Below are positions 20,010 to 27,840 of a DNA stretch of 64,000 nucleotides, piece after piece; positions within the stretch are counted from its first letter, which is position 1; each line of letters opens with the position of its first letter. The position numbers were made by a program, and so were the translations under genes. A model generated the notes under the pieces. It made no database searches and had not been told where the DNA came from. It saw nothing but the letters and a program-made list of their open reading frames with translations. This DNA is from Vibrio sp. 05-20-BW147 (GTDB lineage Bacteria > Pseudomonadota > Gammaproteobacteria > Enterobacterales > Vibrionaceae): contig NZ_SZTO01000018.1 of NCBI RefSeq assembly GCF_013369385.1, positions 62,001 to 126,000 of the forward strand, in the 5' to 3' direction.

Positions 20010-22196
20010 TTAGTTACATGGCGCAACGAACTGCCAAGGACCACCCTGATCGGGTCTATCATTATTGGTCCACCATTTCGCTTGGTAGATGTTTCCTTGA
20101 TAAACCGCTTGATCGCCGCCAACATACACTTGTCCTGCAACCCAGTTGGCAGGACAAGCACTACCCGGTTCAAAACTCACCACCAGCGTTTGGTTTGCGG
20201 CTAAAGATGGGAATGTAAAGCTGCTCGCCACAGGTTGCGTCACACCGTTGACCACGATAGTGCTCACTTTATAGCCCGTGTCAGCAATGAAGTTCACCGT
20301 AAAGTCAGCGCCACCTTGTGCCGAGATCACGCCAGCGGCATCTGGTGTTGGCGAAATGACGCCACCCACCCCACTGACGGAAGCAGTAATTTGGTAGAAC
20401 ACCGGAATATCCGTAGTGACTTCATTGAAGCTTCCAGTGAAGCCTGCAAAATTACTCGCCGTCAATGCTGACAACTGAGTATTCTTGAGCACGAGGCTTT
20501 TCTTGTTGCCCTGCGCAAACGGATCTAACAGGGTTAATACTGTGTCACTTCCCGCTTGAGTCAGTTTAACTGCATTGAACGGGATCGCTTCGTTACTTGC
20601 TGTTGTGATCACCGTTTTCGCTGGATAGAAGTTATTCACCACCATCTGCACATTCCATCCCCAGCTTACGCTGTTGAGTGGAACAATATAACCAAGGCGA
20701 TCGTATCCACCAGTCACGTTAACAAACATCTCTGGATTGATGTCCGCTAACGTTAAACCGACCAACTCATAAGATGCGTAGATACCACCATCTTCCGCTT
20801 GCGGTCCGATCACCACTGAAGTTGCGGTTTCGTACGCTTTCAAGTGTTTAAAGCCAATACCAGCCGATCCTTCAATCTTGTCGACCAGCGGGTCAAAACC
20901 AGTGACCACTTTCTTGCCTGAGTTCCATGCCAGTCTGTAGATATCCGATTTCGTAATCACCGCTGCTGGATTCGCTTGTACCTCAGCAGCACTCACGCCT
21001 GAAAGCAACACCGTTTGTCCTGAGAACTGCAGTTCAGTGCCCCCCGCGACCGAGGCGACAACCAAGCCAGCGAGAGGATCCGTTGCCTGCCACCCTCGTA
21101 GAATGATTTTGTCTTCACCGACAGTAAAATCAGAAATGGTCGTGTTGCTGCCCAGTTGCTCATTAAGTAGCACTTGGTCAACACCCCCACCGGTAATCAC
21201 GATATCGTTGCCCAAGCCCGCAGACAGCACTTCATTGTATTGCGAACCTTCAATCACATCGTTCGCTGGGGTATCAAAAATGGTGTTAAAGCCGCCGAAT
21301 TTGTGGATGTATGTGGTGATACAAGTGCCCAGTTCATCACAGGTAATTTGATCTTTGGTCAACAGTGTTGCGGTTCCCCAAGCCCCACGCAAATGCGCGG
21401 CAGCAAGGATGCCGGACATCGTGGCTTGGATTTGGATCGGGTTGCCATTGGCGTCAGTACCGGGCCAGCTTTTCGCTAACGCTTGCTCCCAAGTCACGTT
21501 GGCATCAGCAAGAAGTTTACTGATCACCTTAACGTTAAAGTGCATGGCGTCGCGCATCACCAACTCTTGCTTTTCTGGTAAACGTAAATCCGCCAGTGAG
21601 TTCACGCCATTTTTGCCAACGAACGTCCCTTCCCAGCGGTTGTTGTCAGTCACGTAAACCTTGTTACCACCAGAGCCCTCAATTTCCGCCAGAGCCTCGG
21701 TTTTACAACCAGCCCACGTCGAATCCGGCACAAACATGTAGAAACTGTCGTAATCTTTACCCGCAATCGAGACCGTTTTCGGGCTGTAGTAACCCGCATC
21801 AATCAAGACAGCCTCACCCAGTTGATAGCCAATGAATCCCCACGCGTTCATTGAGTTGTATTGCATTTGACGGAACATTTCAGCGTCCGTTGGGGTCAAT
21901 GGATTGTAGAGGGTGTCCACGCCAAGCTTAGTAAAAAACTGACTGATTGTGGTTGGTTCCGAGAGCATTGAACCGGTAGAGCAATCACGAACCAATCGTC
22001 CTGGACTGGTTACCTGCGCATAGGTGTACACGGGATTATCAAGGTTTTGTAGGTAAAAATCCGCCAGAGCGGGATTGATACCCGATTCAAAGTTGCGCAA
22101 TGCATCTAAGAAACCTTGGATACCACTTGAGTGGGCGGGTGTGGCCAACGCCACTGCGACAGAGGCTGTTAGCAGTGCTTTTTTCGTTGTGAACAT
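20010..22196 (-). CDS. Secreted multidomain chitin-binding protein, function unknown
   Basis: The 728-residue product has a signal peptide (about 1-23), then an N-terminal domain (24-305) that I cannot assign firmly. RNFESGINP (34-42) and MSGILAAAHLRGAWG (260-274) are reminiscent of lysozyme-like or transglycosylase folds, with Glu37 a possible catalytic acid. A degenerate RTX-like calcium-binding stretch (GSQYNEVLSAGLGNDIVITGGGVDQV, about 317-342) follows, then a region of unknown fold, an InlB-type bacterial repeat (about 612-675), and a C-terminal carbohydrate-binding module of family 5/12 (681-728) with the YQGNIYQAKWWT and GGPWQ aromatic motifs typical of chitin binders. The ATG at 22196 after GAGGA was chosen; upstream frame is not signal-like. 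It lies 133 bases after the family 3 glycosidase gene and shares its strand. Confidence 0.72.
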   Translation of the reverse strand: MFTTKKALLTASVAVALATPAHSSGIQGFLDALRNFESGINPALADFYLQNLDNPVYTYAQVTSPGRLVRDCSTGSMLSEPTTISQFFTKLGVDTLYNPLTPTDAEMFRQMQYNSMNAWGFIGYQLGEAVLIDAGYYSPKTVSIAGKDYDSFYMFVPDSTWAGCKTEALAEIEGSGGNKVYVTDNNRWEGTFVGKNGVNSLADLRLPEKQELVMRDAMHFNVKVISKLLADANVTWEQALAKSWPGTDANGNPIQIQATMSGILAAAHLRGAWGTATLLTKDQITCDELGTCITTYIHKFGGFNTIFDTPANDVIEGSQYNEVLSAGLGNDIVITGGGVDQVLLNEQLGSNTTISDFTVGEDKIILRGWQATDPLAGLVVASVAGGTELQFSGQTVLLSGVSAAEVQANPAAVITKSDIYRLAWNSGKKVVTGFDPLVDKIEGSAGIGFKHLKAYETATSVVIGPQAEDGGIYASYELVGLTLADINPEMFVNVTGGYDRLGYIVPLNSVSWGWNVQMVVNNFYPAKTVITTASNEAIPFNAVKLTQAGSDTVLTLLDPFAQGNKKSLVLKNTQLSALTASNFAGFTGSFNEVTTDIPVFYQITASVSGVGGVISPTPDAAGVISAQGGADFTVNFIADTGYKVSTIVVNGVTQPVASSFTFPSLAANQTLVVSFEPGSACPANWVAGQVYVGGDQAVYQGNIYQAKWWTNNDRPDQGGPWQFVAPCN

Positions 22197-22272
22197 GTTT
22201 TTCCTCGTTGAGTCATTGTTTAAGGCTCCTTGCCTTGTCCATCTCTCCCAACCACAAACCACTAGGAGTCCA

Positions 22273-22298
22273 ACCACTGCTCGATGATGAGCAGTGGT
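22273..22298 (-). repeat. Intercistronic hairpin, glycosidase to secreted protein gene
   Basis: A 10-base perfect stem (ACCACTGCTC 22273-22282 with GAGCAGTGGT 22289-22298) lies between the two genes. No T run follows on either strand, so it is better read as an RNA-stabilising or processing hairpin than a terminator. Confidence 0.65.
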
Positions 22299-22329
22299 GT
22301 ATTCAGATTACCGGTGAATAAATTTCTGT

Positions 22330-23937
22330 TTAGGCGACGCGAATCACGGCGCAGCCTTGTGCTGGAGCTGCCTCGCCACTCAAGACACGAGCCGCAGCGG
22401 CGGCACTTTCGGGTCTTGGGGAATGCGCGCACAAATAATGCTTAACATGCGGATACTGCAATAAATCGTAGGGGCTTCGTAGCGCAAGGACGATCAGGTT
22501 AGGGAAATCCTGACTGAGCTGCTGCACCTTGGCTTGCGCTTCAACTTGCTCAAAGTCCTCCCCGGGCAATGGGTGATTTTCGGTCACCACAATCAAGTAA
22601 CCATCGCGACATGCATCCAACTGTTCTTCTTTGATCAATTGCCAATTGGCGTTTTGCTCCGTTAACGCCTGACACAGGGCGCTGAAGGCGGGCAAGGCTT
22701 GGTTAGGGCCGATACCACGAGGATTCATTAAGTTGTGGTAACTTGCCGCTGGTGTCGCGTTAAGTACATAGAGTTTCTGATCACGGAGTGTCAGACCACC
22801 TCGAACCCAAGTCACCGCGCCCCGAGAAACGTCCGCTGCCACTTGTTGGTTCGCAGCAAGGGAAAGATCTTGGTACAACGCCATCGGTACCAGTTTCTCC
22901 AGTTTTAGGCGCACCACTTTCTCTAGCGCTTGATCGATCACGGATTCCGCTAAATCCCCCTGCTCAACGGCATCGATCACGCCATGAATCATCGCCAGTT
23001 GTTTGTCCAAATAAGCATCGGAGTGATCATAATGTTCTTCCGAGAGCATAATCATGGTGATCCCCGCTTGCATGGCCTTGACTGCGGCATCCACAGGCGC
23101 GTAGTGATTGACGATGGCCCCCATGTTCATGCTGTCGGAAATAATCACCCCTTCAAATCCCATGTCTTGACGTAACACTTGCTGCAATATCGTCGCAGAA
23201 AGAGTGGCTGGGGCATGAGCGTCCAGCTGTGGGTAGAGAATATGGCTGGTCATCACCAAGTCAACGCCTGCATCCACGGCCGCTTGGAATGGCGCTAAGT
23301 CGTTCAGCTTTAGATCAGCGTACGATTTATCAACGCGTGGAATATCGCGATGCGTATCACCATGGGTATCACCGTGGCCTGGGAAATGTTTGGCACACGC
23401 AGTGATGCCACCACTGTGTAAGCCTCGCACTGCGGCCGCAGAGTGGCGAGAGACTTTCTCTGGTTGATCGCCAAACGAACGGGTATCGATGATCGGTGAA
23501 GCGGGGTTGAGGTTCACATCACAACAAGGGCCAAGGATGCAGTTAAAACCGGCGCTGCGCATCTCTTGCGCAAACACTTGGTACATCTGCTCTGTGCCCA
23601 TCGTTTGATCCGCCACACCCAATGCTAAGTTGCCCGGCCCGGTGGTCGACTCACCCACCAACACACCCCAAGCCCCTTCTTGATCGACGCCAAGCAGCAA
23701 AGGCAAACGCTGATGTGCCTCTAAGATGCTCTGCAACCCTTTATTGAGCGCTTGCGCCTCAGCAAAGGTTTCTGCGTTATCTTGGCTCAGGTAGCAACCA
23801 CCGAGATTGTACTCCGCGATCATGTGTTGCGCCGCCTGGGCCGATTTACCCGGAAAGGCCAAAATAAACAGTTGTCCGACTTTCTCTTTCAGGCTCCACT
23901 TGGCGATCTGCTCAGTGATCTGTTGTTGGTTTACCAT
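22330..23937 (-). CDS. Glycoside hydrolase family 3, NagZ-like beta-N-acetylglucosaminidase
   Basis: The 535-residue enzyme has no signal peptide and should be cytoplasmic. The GH3 barrel shows VDQEGA at 84-89, the NagZ-type loop KHFPGHGDTHGDTH at 183-196, whose Asp/His act as the general acid/base in NagZ enzymes, and nucleophile Asp268 in VIISDSMNMG. This loop marks beta-N-acetylglucosaminidases (or phosphorylases) rather than beta-glucosidases. A second domain (about 350-535) follows, as in the two-domain Gram-positive NagZ and unlike the roughly 340-residue E. coli NagZ. It lies 27 bases after the permease gene, so it probably cleaves the imported disaccharide or oligosaccharide. The substrate is inferred. 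Confidence 0.85.
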   Translation of the reverse strand: MVNQQQITEQIAKWSLKEKVGQLFILAFPGKSAQAAQHMIAEYNLGGCYLSQDNAETFAEAQALNKGLQSILEAHQRLPLLLGVDQEGAWGVLVGESTTGPGNLALGVADQTMGTEQMYQVFAQEMRSAGFNCILGPCCDVNLNPASPIIDTRSFGDQPEKVSRHSAAAVRGLHSGGITACAKHFPGHGDTHGDTHRDIPRVDKSYADLKLNDLAPFQAAVDAGVDLVMTSHILYPQLDAHAPATLSATILQQVLRQDMGFEGVIISDSMNMGAIVNHYAPVDAAVKAMQAGITMIMLSEEHYDHSDAYLDKQLAMIHGVIDAVEQGDLAESVIDQALEKVVRLKLEKLVPMALYQDLSLAANQQVAADVSRGAVTWVRGGLTLRDQKLYVLNATPAASYHNLMNPRGIGPNQALPAFSALCQALTEQNANWQLIKEEQLDACRDGYLIVVTENHPLPGEDFEQVEAQAKVQQLSQDFPNLIVLALRSPYDLLQYPHVKHYLCAHSPRPESAAAAARVLSGEAAPAQGCAVIRVA

Positions 23938-23964
23938 TGTTTGTTCTCCTTAAATTTTTATCGG

Positions 23965-24942
23965 CTATTTTTTGCGCAACTGTTTAATTTGCCCCATGGT
24001 GAACGTCACCGCGACAATCACGATAATCCCACGCAGGATGAGCTGCTGGTCAACGTTGAGGCCCATCAGAATCAATCCGTTATTCACCATTCCCATGATT
24101 AATGCGCCAATCACGGAGCCAATCACGGTGCCTTTGCCACCAAACAAACTGGTTCCACCGATGATCACCGCGGCAATCACCAGCATCAAATCGCTCTCAC
24201 CTAAGGTATATCGTGCGCTGTACAAGCGTCCGGAGTAGAGAATGCCCGCCAAAGCGGCAAGAAAGCCATTGAGCATCAATACATAAAGTTTGATTCTATT
24301 GACGTTGATCCCTGAGTACATGGCTGACACTTTGTTGCCCCCCGTCGCCAACACATGTTTACCAAACGTAGTGTTACGCAGCACAAAGGCACCAATCACA
24401 GTGACGACCAAGGTCCAGATGAACAGCACCGAGAATGGGCCAATATCACCAGAGCCAAAAATAAAGGCGTAGGTATCGTTATCAATGGGAATGGATTGCA
24501 AAGACGTTGACCAACGCGCCACCCCGGTAATGATGCCCGTTGTCCCCAAGGTAACAAGAAATGACGGTATGCCGACCTGAGTAACAAAAATGCCATTGAT
24601 AAAGCCGATCATGGTACCGACCAGCAACGCCGCCGAAACCGCCATCAAAATGCTGTCCGTCTCTTGCAGCGTTAACGCTGAGACGATCGCCGATAAGGCC
24701 ACCGTCGCACCAAAGGAAAGATCGATCTCTGCCGCACTGAGCACAAAGGTCATGCCCACCGCCATAATGGCGATGGTGGCGGTTTGACGCGCGATATTCA
24801 TCAAGTTCATCGAGGTCAAGAAGCCCTTATCGTGCAACATCACGGAAAAGAAGATGAAGATGCCGACAAACACAAAATAGATAATGTAGTCACGCCACTG
24901 GATGGAACGTTCTTTTGGCGCTGGGATGGTTTTTTCATTCAT
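23965..24942 (-). CDS. Ribose-type ABC sugar importer, permease
   Basis: The 325-residue inner-membrane protein is of the BPD_transp_2 (RbsC) family, with about 8-10 helices and the conserved segments MTFVLSAAEIDLSFGATVALSAIV, LATGGNKVSAMYSGINVNRIKL and IGGTSLFGGKGTVIGSVIGALIMG. It would pair as a homodimer with the double ATPase encoded just upstream, 14 bases away. The sugar cannot be read from sequence. The neighbouring NagZ-like enzyme argues for an N-acetylglucosamine-containing ligand. Confidence 0.9.
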   Translation of the reverse strand: MNEKTIPAPKERSIQWRDYIIYFVFVGIFIFFSVMLHDKGFLTSMNLMNIARQTATIAIMAVGMTFVLSAAEIDLSFGATVALSAIVSALTLQETDSILMAVSAALLVGTMIGFINGIFVTQVGIPSFLVTLGTTGIITGVARWSTSLQSIPIDNDTYAFIFGSGDIGPFSVLFIWTLVVTVIGAFVLRNTTFGKHVLATGGNKVSAMYSGINVNRIKLYVLMLNGFLAALAGILYSGRLYSARYTLGESDLMLVIAAVIIGGTSLFGGKGTVIGSVIGALIMGMVNNGLILMGLNVDQQLILRGIIVIVAVTFTMGQIKQLRKK

Positions 24943-24956
24943 AATTCATTTCCTTA

Positions 24957-26438
24957 TTACTGGACCGCGGCCAGCAACTCCTCTTCTGACATTCGTTGTC
25001 CCTGGATCTGTTTGACGATTCGACCTTTGTTGACCACGTAGATCACATCGCAAAAGCTGCCCACTTCGGCATATTCACTGGAGACAAAAATTACCCCGTT
25101 GCCTTGTTCCACATACTGATTAACGATTTTCATGATTTCATATTTGGCATTGATATCGATGCCAAAGGTCGGATCATCGAGCAGCAGCACTTTGGCTTGG
25201 GTCGAGAGACACTTACCAATCACCACTTTTTGCTGATTCCCGCCAGAGAGGTAACGGACCGCTTGGGACGCCCCAGCGGTTTTGACGCCAAGACGACGAA
25301 TCGCTGCATCGACAATGTCTTGCCCTTCATTCTTATCAATAACCAAAGAGTGAGAAATGCGATCGAATGAAGCCATCAGGAGATTGTCAAAGACTGAAAA
25401 ATCCAACACTAGCCCTTGTGAACGGCGCTCTTCGGGCACCATATTGATGCCATTTTCAATCGCATCCCGTGGTGAACGGATGTGTACCGGTTTGCCCTCA
25501 ACCAAGACTTCCCCTTTGGTTAGTGGCGTTAAACCATAAATGGCTTGCAAAATTTCGGTGCGACCACTGCCCAGCAAACCGGCCAAGCCCACCACTTGCC
25601 CTGGCATCACTTTGAGCGAAATCGCATCCAGTTGATCGGTTGTCACCTCTCTGAGTTCAAGCAACGGCACTTTCTGCGTGTCAACCACAGGGCGAAGCCA
25701 ATCCATTTGGGTATCACTTTTATTGCCCAACATCGCTTCCACCAGTGCATCCACTGAGGTTTGTGACGTTGGGGTTTCCAGTACACTGTAGCCATCGCGT
25801 AGGACTGTTACCGCATCGCAAATTCGTAGGATGTCCGCCAAATAGTGGGTGATATAGATGATGCTGATGCCACTCGTTTTGAGCTTTTCGATCACACGAA
25901 ACAGTTCGTTGATTTCATTGTTCGAGAGCGACGCCGTCGGTTCATCAAGCACCAGTATTTTGGCATCGAGCGCCAGTGCCTTGGCGATTTCCACCAGCTG
26001 CTGCTCACCCAAGCTCAATGTTTCAACAAGCTGGCTAGGGTCAATCTCCACGCCCAGCAGCTCTAATAGCGGCTTCGCTTGACGCTCACGGGCCCGATTG
26101 GAAATCAAGCTGCGCCTTGCGGTCGGATGGTTAAGAAAAATATTGTCAGCGATACTTAATGTCGGAACGAGGCTGAGATCCTGATAAACCATGGCAATTC
26201 CAGCGGCTTGCGCCGCCTTTGGTGACGAGAAGGTGACCGCTTTGCCAAACAAGCGAATTTCACCACCATCACGAGTGTGGAAACCATTGATCAGTTTCAC
26301 CAACGTGGATTTCCCGGCGCCGTTTTGCCCCACTAACGCATGGACCTCCCCTTGCTTTAAGGTGAAATCGACTCCTTTCAACACTGGAGTACCATCAAAC
26401 CCTTTTTTTAAACCACGGGCTTCAATTGCATTACTCAC
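24957..26438 (-). CDS. Ribose-type ABC sugar importer, double ATPase
   Basis: The 493-residue protein fuses two nucleotide-binding domains, as in RbsA, XylG and MglA. The first has Walker A GQNGAGKST, signature LSLGEQQLVEIAKAL and Walker B ILVLDEPTASL. The second has the degenerate P-loop GLLGSGRTE and signature LSGGNQQKVVIGKCL with LLLDDPTFGID, the usual asymmetry of this group. The gene follows the binding-protein gene by 65 bases that include a strong hairpin and precedes the permease gene by 14 bases. Confidence 0.92.
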   Translation of the reverse strand: MSNAIEARGLKKGFDGTPVLKGVDFTLKQGEVHALVGQNGAGKSTLVKLINGFHTRDGGEIRLFGKAVTFSSPKAAQAAGIAMVYQDLSLVPTLSIADNIFLNHPTARRSLISNRARERQAKPLLELLGVEIDPSQLVETLSLGEQQLVEIAKALALDAKILVLDEPTASLSNNEINELFRVIEKLKTSGISIIYITHYLADILRICDAVTVLRDGYSVLETPTSQTSVDALVEAMLGNKSDTQMDWLRPVVDTQKVPLLELREVTTDQLDAISLKVMPGQVVGLAGLLGSGRTEILQAIYGLTPLTKGEVLVEGKPVHIRSPRDAIENGINMVPEERRSQGLVLDFSVFDNLLMASFDRISHSLVIDKNEGQDIVDAAIRRLGVKTAGASQAVRYLSGGNQQKVVIGKCLSTQAKVLLLDDPTFGIDINAKYEIMKIVNQYVEQGNGVIFVSSEYAEVGSFCDVIYVVNKGRIVKQIQGQRMSEEELLAAVQ

Positions 26439-26467
26439 ACGCTGTCTCCCTATCTGAATCAGGTTCA

Positions 26468-26489
26468 GCCTGCCAGCATGCTGACAGGC
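26468..26489 (-). repeat. Intercistronic hairpin, binding protein to ATPase gene
   Basis: GCCTG/CAGGC arms and an inner AGCATGCT palindrome give a nearly perfect 10-pair stem between the two genes. No T run follows. Hairpins at this place often stabilise the upstream mRNA so that binding protein is made in excess. Confidence 0.65.
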
Positions 26490-26503
26490 CAGTGACTATC
26501 TCT

Positions 26504-27580
26504 TTATTTCAGGGCTTTTTGCACCGCTTCAGGCGCTGGGCGACGCAGCGCTTGCTGCCATGCTTCCAACAAGTTATCGCGGGTCACCGCGCTGGCACCA
26601 ACGGTAACAAAAGGAGGAGTTGGCTGATCCAGTTTCGCCAATGCACCCATGCGTGCGAGGGTCTGGCCCAAGTCATATGGCAAATCCGTGACAATGCCCG
26701 CCACGTTGCGTTGTTTGGCCATGTCTAGCGCATTGGCCGCGCCCAAATCCATGGTAATCACTTTAATGTCTTTACGCCCTGCAGCACGAGTGGCGGCAAC
26801 CACCCCTTCCGCAATGCTGTCCCATGGTGCGTAAATCGCTTTAATGTCAGGATATTGGGTAATCATCGCCGAGGCGATCACTTCACCATCATTCGCATTG
26901 GCAATGCCGCGTTTTGCGACCACTTCGATGTTAGGGTAACGCTGTTGCAAATTGGCCAATGCGGCTTGGTCACGCTGATTGGTGACGTAGTAATTCGCTT
27001 CGTGATAGATAAAGCCGACTTTGCCTTTCTCATCCACGGCATCGGCGATGAGATCAGCCGCAATTTTACCCATCTGAGATAAATCATCCGTCACAATACC
27101 GGCGTAGTCTTTACCATGCTCAAAACCACTTGGTAGGTTACTGATCAGCACAAGCTTACTGCCCTGCTCAACCGCAGGACGAAACGCAGCCGCACCTGAG
27201 ACCGGATCAACGACCAATGAAATAAGAATGTCAGGCTTCATCGCCATGGTGGTTTCAACGTCGGTCTTCTGCTTATTGGCATTGAACTCGGCATCCGTGA
27301 CCGCAACCACCTTGATATTCAAATCGGCGAATTTGTCCTTTGCCCCTTCAATTAACGCATTCGACCAATCTGATGTGCTGTGCATCAAAATGGCGGCGGT
27401 GTAACCGGCGGCGCGCACTTGATTTTTCTCCACCTCAGACAACGTCACTTGTGAATAAGGCGTGGCACTTTCGCCATTAGGACCTTTGGTTTCCGTGACC
27501 GCGAATGCCAAACTGCTCACGGCAAGCACAGCACTCATACTTACCGCACGACATAAACTGATTATTGCTTGTTTTTCCAT
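26504..27580 (-). CDS. Periplasmic sugar-binding protein of the ribose-type importer
   Basis: The 358-residue product has a signal peptide with likely cleavage after SLAFA (about 27) and a Peripla_BP_4 fold related to RbsB and LacI. Typical features are ISLVVDPVSGAAAFRPAVEQGSKLVLIS, the hinge-region AIYAPWDSIAEGVVAATRAAGRKDIKVITMDLG, and no lipobox. It is first in an operon with the ATPase, permease and glycosidase genes. The ATG follows weak ribosome-site sequence. A CRP site and other operator-like elements lie upstream. Ligand unknown. Confidence 0.9.
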   Translation of the reverse strand: MEKQAIISLCRAVSMSAVLAVSSLAFAVTETKGPNGESATPYSQVTLSEVEKNQVRAAGYTAAILMHSTSDWSNALIEGAKDKFADLNIKVVAVTDAEFNANKQKTDVETTMAMKPDILISLVVDPVSGAAAFRPAVEQGSKLVLISNLPSGFEHGKDYAGIVTDDLSQMGKIAADLIADAVDEKGKVGFIYHEANYYVTNQRDQAALANLQQRYPNIEVVAKRGIANANDGEVIASAMITQYPDIKAIYAPWDSIAEGVVAATRAAGRKDIKVITMDLGAANALDMAKQRNVAGIVTDLPYDLGQTLARMGALAKLDQPTPPFVTVGASAVTRDNLLEAWQQALRRPAPEAVQKALK

Positions 27581-27603
27581 TTCTCATCCAACCATGTGGG
27601 TAT

Positions 27604-27626
27604 TAGGTAGGTATTAATTTAGGTAT
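27604..27626. repeat. TAGGTA repeats on the operon side
   Basis: TAGGTA occurs at 27604, 27608 (overlapping) and 27620, spanning the expected transcription start of the binding-protein operon. The same hexamer recurs twice before the divergent regulator gene. Confidence 0.5.
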
Positions 27627-27655
27627 TTTATAGGCATTCATATGAGATCGAGATC
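27627..27655 (-). promoter_or_regulatory. Candidate promoter of the sugar importer operon
   Basis: On the minus strand, TATAAA (complement of 27627-27632) can act as a -10 element. The -35 position 17 bases upstream (27650-27655) reads GATCTC, which is poor, as expected for an activator-dependent promoter. Confidence 0.45.
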
Positions 27656-27659
27656 TCAT
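27642..27659. promoter_or_regulatory. 18-base palindromic operator candidate
   Basis: ATGAGATC and GATCTCAT form a perfect inverted repeat with a two-base spacer. It covers the -35 region of the candidate importer promoter, a place suited to a repressor. The binding protein is unknown; a LacI or GntR type would fit the symmetry, but none is encoded here. Confidence 0.5.
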
Positions 27660-27675
27660 CAATCACTTTTTACAT

Positions 27676-27691
27676 TGTGATAACAATCGCA
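27676..27691. promoter_or_regulatory. CRP-cAMP binding site
   Basis: TGTGA-TAACAA-TCGCA matches nine of the ten conserved bases of the CRP consensus TGTGA-N6-TCACA. Its centre is about 62-64 bases upstream of the start predicted from the -10 at 27627-27632, close to the class I distance of -61.5. Confidence 0.7.
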
Positions 27692-27792
27692 AAGATGGCT
27701 AATAATTAAACAAAACGATACATATTGCGCGGAATCATCGCACTGAGAGAACAAAAGCGTAGAATGGCGTGGGTTAAATTTGAGATGCCTAA

Positions 27793-27810
27793 TAGGTAAA
27801 AGATAGGTAT
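27793..27810. repeat. TAGGTA direct repeat on the regulator side
   Basis: TAGGTA occurs at 27793 and 27804, spaced 11 bases or one helical turn, 30-48 bases before the LuxR-type gene start. It may be an autoregulatory site; this is inference from the placement. Confidence 0.45.
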
Positions 27811-27840
27811 ATTGTCAGTTCCAGTTCAATCAGCAGAGAT

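Noticed and set aside
23752-24102. Open frame of 116 codons spanning the gap between glycosidase and permease genes
   Set aside because: Mostly antisense to two well-supported genes and without a ribosome site.
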